In this document: piece after piece, positions 62,219 through 64,000 of the stretch
Layout of the letters: each line of letters starts with the position of its first letter
Position numbering within the stretch: the stretch's first letter is position 1
Assembly (NCBI RefSeq): GCF_008370495.1
Contig: NZ_VTUX01000007.1
Span: 1-64,000, forward strand
Length of the DNA stretch: 64,000 bases
Direction: 5' to 3'
DNA from: Pseudohalioglobus sediminis
GTDB lineage: Bacteria > Pseudomonadota > Gammaproteobacteria > Pseudomonadales > Halieaceae
Notes under the pieces: model-generated
Told to the model about the DNA's origin: nothing
The model's input: only the letters and a program-made list of their open reading frames with translations
The model's database searches: none
Position numbers and translations under genes: made by a program

Positions 62219-63475
62219 TTGAAACTTTCCAACTTCGGCCAGAAATTCGCAGGCACATCCGGCATCGTCGAATTGATGGACGACCTCGGCAGCGCGCTGA
62301 ACGAGAATCCGGACATGATTTTCATGGGCGGAGGCAATCCCGGGCGCCTGCTGGAGGTAGAGGCGGTGTTCCAGCAGCGGCTGGAAGCCATCATGGCAGA
62401 CCCCGCCCAGCGCCATAGCCTGTTCGGCATCTACCAGTCACCGCAGGGTGACCGCGAGTTCCGCCAGCGGGTGGCGCGCTATTTACAGCAACAGTTCGGC
62501 TGGCCGCTCAGCGAACGCAACATCGCGGTGAGCAACGGCAGCCAGTCGGCCTTCTTCGTGCTGTTCAATATGCTCGCCGGCGACATGCCTGACGGCAGCA
62601 CCCGGCAGATACACCTGCCGCTGGCACCGGAATACATCGGTTACGCCGATGCCGGCCTGCGCGACAACTTTTTCAGCGCCACCCGGCCCAGCATCGAGCG
62701 ACTGGACGAGCACCTGTTCAAATACCACGTGGATTTCTCGCACCTGGACCCGGGTGCGGAGACGGCCGCCCTGTGCATCTCCCGGCCCACCAATCCCACC
62801 GGCAATGTGCTGACCGACGACGAGGTCGCGCACCTGGACGAGATTGCCCGCGCAGTGGACGTACCGCTGATCATCGACGGCGCCTACGGCCTGCCCTTCC
62901 CCAATATCCTGTTCACCCCCGCCACGCCGCACTGGAACAGCAATACCATCCTGGTGCTGAGCCTGTCCAAACTGGGCCTGCCGGGCGTGCGCACCGGGAT
63001 ACTCGTCGCCGGGGAGGAGGTCATCGAGGCCTTTACCAATGCCAATACCATCGTCAGCCTGGCCTGCGGCACCCTGGGCCCGGCCCTGGCCAAAGCACTC
63101 TTCGACAGCGGCGAGATCGCCAGTATCACCCGCGACTACGTGACCCCGTTTTACCGTGAGCGCTCGCTGCAGGCGGTCGCCTGGTTCAGCGAGGCGCTGG
63201 GCGACCTGCCCTGGCATGTGCACAAACCGGAAGGCGCCATATTCCTGTGGCTGTGGTTCGACGGCCTGCCTATCAGCAGCCGGGCGCTTTACCAGCGCCT
63301 GAAACAGCGCGGCGTGCTGGTGGTGCCGGGCGAGCACTTCTTTGTTGGCGTGACCGATGACTGGCGCCACCGGCAGGAATGTATCCGCGTGTCCTACGCA
63401 CAGGACAGCGCCAAAGTGCGTGAAGGCATCGGCATTATTGCCGAGGAAGTCAGGCGCGCGTACAACGAGGCGTGA
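62219..63475 (+). CDS. avtA: Valine-pyruvate aminotransferase AvtA
   Basis: A 418-residue fold-type I PLP aminotransferase. PLP lysine is Lys251 in LSLSKLGLPGVRTG; NPTGNVLTDDE (192-202), DGAYGLPFPN and a phosphate-binding VSNGSQSAFF are further AvtA-like segments. It makes alanine and 2-ketoisovalerate from valine and pyruvate, or the reverse, in branched amino acid balance. The start is a TTG at 62219 with GAGAA upstream; the first residues KLSNFGQKFAGTSGI are those expected of AvtA, so no later start fits. Confidence 0.92.
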   Translation: MKLSNFGQKFAGTSGIVELMDDLGSALNENPDMIFMGGGNPGRLLEVEAVFQQRLEAIMADPAQRHSLFGIYQSPQGDREFRQRVARYLQQQFGWPLSERNIAVSNGSQSAFFVLFNMLAGDMPDGSTRQIHLPLAPEYIGYADAGLRDNFFSATRPSIERLDEHLFKYHVDFSHLDPGAETAALCISRPTNPTGNVLTDDEVAHLDEIARAVDVPLIIDGAYGLPFPNILFTPATPHWNSNTILVLSLSKLGLPGVRTGILVAGEEVIEAFTNANTIVSLACGTLGPALAKALFDSGEIASITRDYVTPFYRERSLQAVAWFSEALGDLPWHVHKPEGAIFLWLWFDGLPISSRALYQRLKQRGVLVVPGEHFFVGVTDDWRHRQECIRVSYAQDSAKVREGIGIIAEEVRRAYNEA

Positions 63476-63548
63476 ACAGCCGACAGAACCTGTTCTATGC
63501 TTTCAGGTCATACACTGTGATCCCATATAGATATACCAAGGAAAGACC

Positions 63549-64000
63549 ATGCCCCGCTTGCTGCTCTATATCATCGCTGTACCGCTGGTGCTCATCATTG
63601 CGGCGGCCATCCTTGTCCCCCTGCTGCTGGATGAGGAAAAAATCCTCGCGCTCGCGGCCAGCCAGGTAAAACAACAGACCGGCGCCACACTGAGCGTTAC
63701 CGGGGCTAGCAGCATCAGCCTGCTGCCGCGCCTCGGCGTCAGCCTGGAGCAGGTGTCACTGACCATGCCGGATGAAACACAGGGAGCTATCCAGGCGGCG
63801 GCACTGAACATCGGCGTGCAGGTATTACCCTTGCTGCGGGGCAACGTCGCCATCGACAACATCGCCCTGCGCGGGGTGGTGGCCAGGATTGTCACCGAAC
63901 CGGCGGAGCCACCGGTTGATACCACCACCATGAGCAAAGCCGAGCTGGAGGCGTTTTATGCGCGCCGGCAGGCGAAGCGGGACAAGGACGGTGCTGCCGC
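63549..64000 (+). CDS. AsmA-family protein, N-terminal part (cut by window end)
   Basis: An open frame from the ATG at 63549 runs to the window edge without stop. It opens with one membrane helix (LLLYIIAVPLVLIIAAAILVPLLL) and then ILALAASQVKQQTGATLSVTGASSISLLPRLGVSLEQVSLTMP in parts, the start of the AsmA/YhjG type. The part RGNVAIDNIALRGVVARIVTE is also typical. AsmA-like proteins span the envelope as lipid-transfer or assembly bridges. GAAAGA precedes the start. It lies 74 bases after avtA on the same strand. Confidence 0.85.
   Translation, partial: MPRLLLYIIAVPLVLIIAAAILVPLLLDEEKILALAASQVKQQTGATLSVTGASSISLLPRLGVSLEQVSLTMPDETQGAIQAAALNIGVQVLPLLRGNVAIDNIALRGVVARIVTEPAEPPVDTTTMSKAELEAFYARRQAKRDKDGAA

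Overview
The window is GC-rich, gene-dense DNA from an aerobic, Gram-negative gammaproteobacterium. Lipoprotein signals, an RND pump, a type I secretion system, a split B12-dependent ribonucleotide reductase (NrdJa/NrdJb) and RsuA, PurT and AvtA support this. The mix of beta-oxidation, Rieske/ketosteroid-type oxidation, DUF1254 proteins and REP repeats suggests a marine Cellvibrionales/Halieaceae-like lineage; that placement is inference and no rRNA gene is present to confirm it. I see no tRNA or rRNA gene, no CRISPR array and no intact transposase.

Layout. 1-600: degenerate insertion-sequence ends and a transposase C-terminus beside purT. 0.6-6 kb: purT, an epimerase/hydrolase pair, a repeat patch, a CvfB-like RNA-binding protein and rsuA. 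6.1-13 kb: catabolic cluster with a Rieske oxygenase and a KstD-like flavoprotein (minus strand), divergent VOC-SDR-SDR genes (plus strand), then an epoxide-hydrolase-like enzyme and an atypical crotonase. 13.2-24.8 kb: a secreted TIM-barrel-like protein, a thioredoxin-like lipoprotein, an FKBP isomerase, a DUF6164-like protein, tandem DUF1254 proteins, a tiny Arg/Asp-rich secreted protein divergent from a LysR regulator, a lipoprotein, a sterol-desaturase-type hydroxylase and a GlcD-type flavoenzyme. 25-31.5 kb: a UbiA prenyltransferase, a coiled-coil/dodecin pair, a DUF885 hydrolase, a bacterial pentameric ligand-gated ion channel and a ClsC-type phospholipase D lipoprotein.

31.6-42.2 kb is the most striking block: one minus-strand operon with an ABC exporter, a membrane-fusion protein, a small cysteine-rich putative lipoprotein and a 2098-residue RTX protein whose N-terminus is a class-3 lipase. 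The lipase head and the small lipoprotein gene are clearly AT-richer than the rest, which suggests a swapped toxin-type cassette.

42.3-64 kb: an ArsR regulator divergent from an exported glutaminase with a perfect 13-bp palindrome between them; two REP arrays bracketing a thiolase/multifunctional beta-oxidation operon; a zinc alcohol dehydrogenase; an RND pump with its adaptor; an NTF2-like protein; a second phospholipase D lipoprotein; an AraC fragment; a class II aldolase and a TauD-type dioxygenase; nrdJa-nrdJb behind an NrdR box; a DUF3667 membrane protein; avtA; and the start of an AsmA-family gene cut by the window edge.
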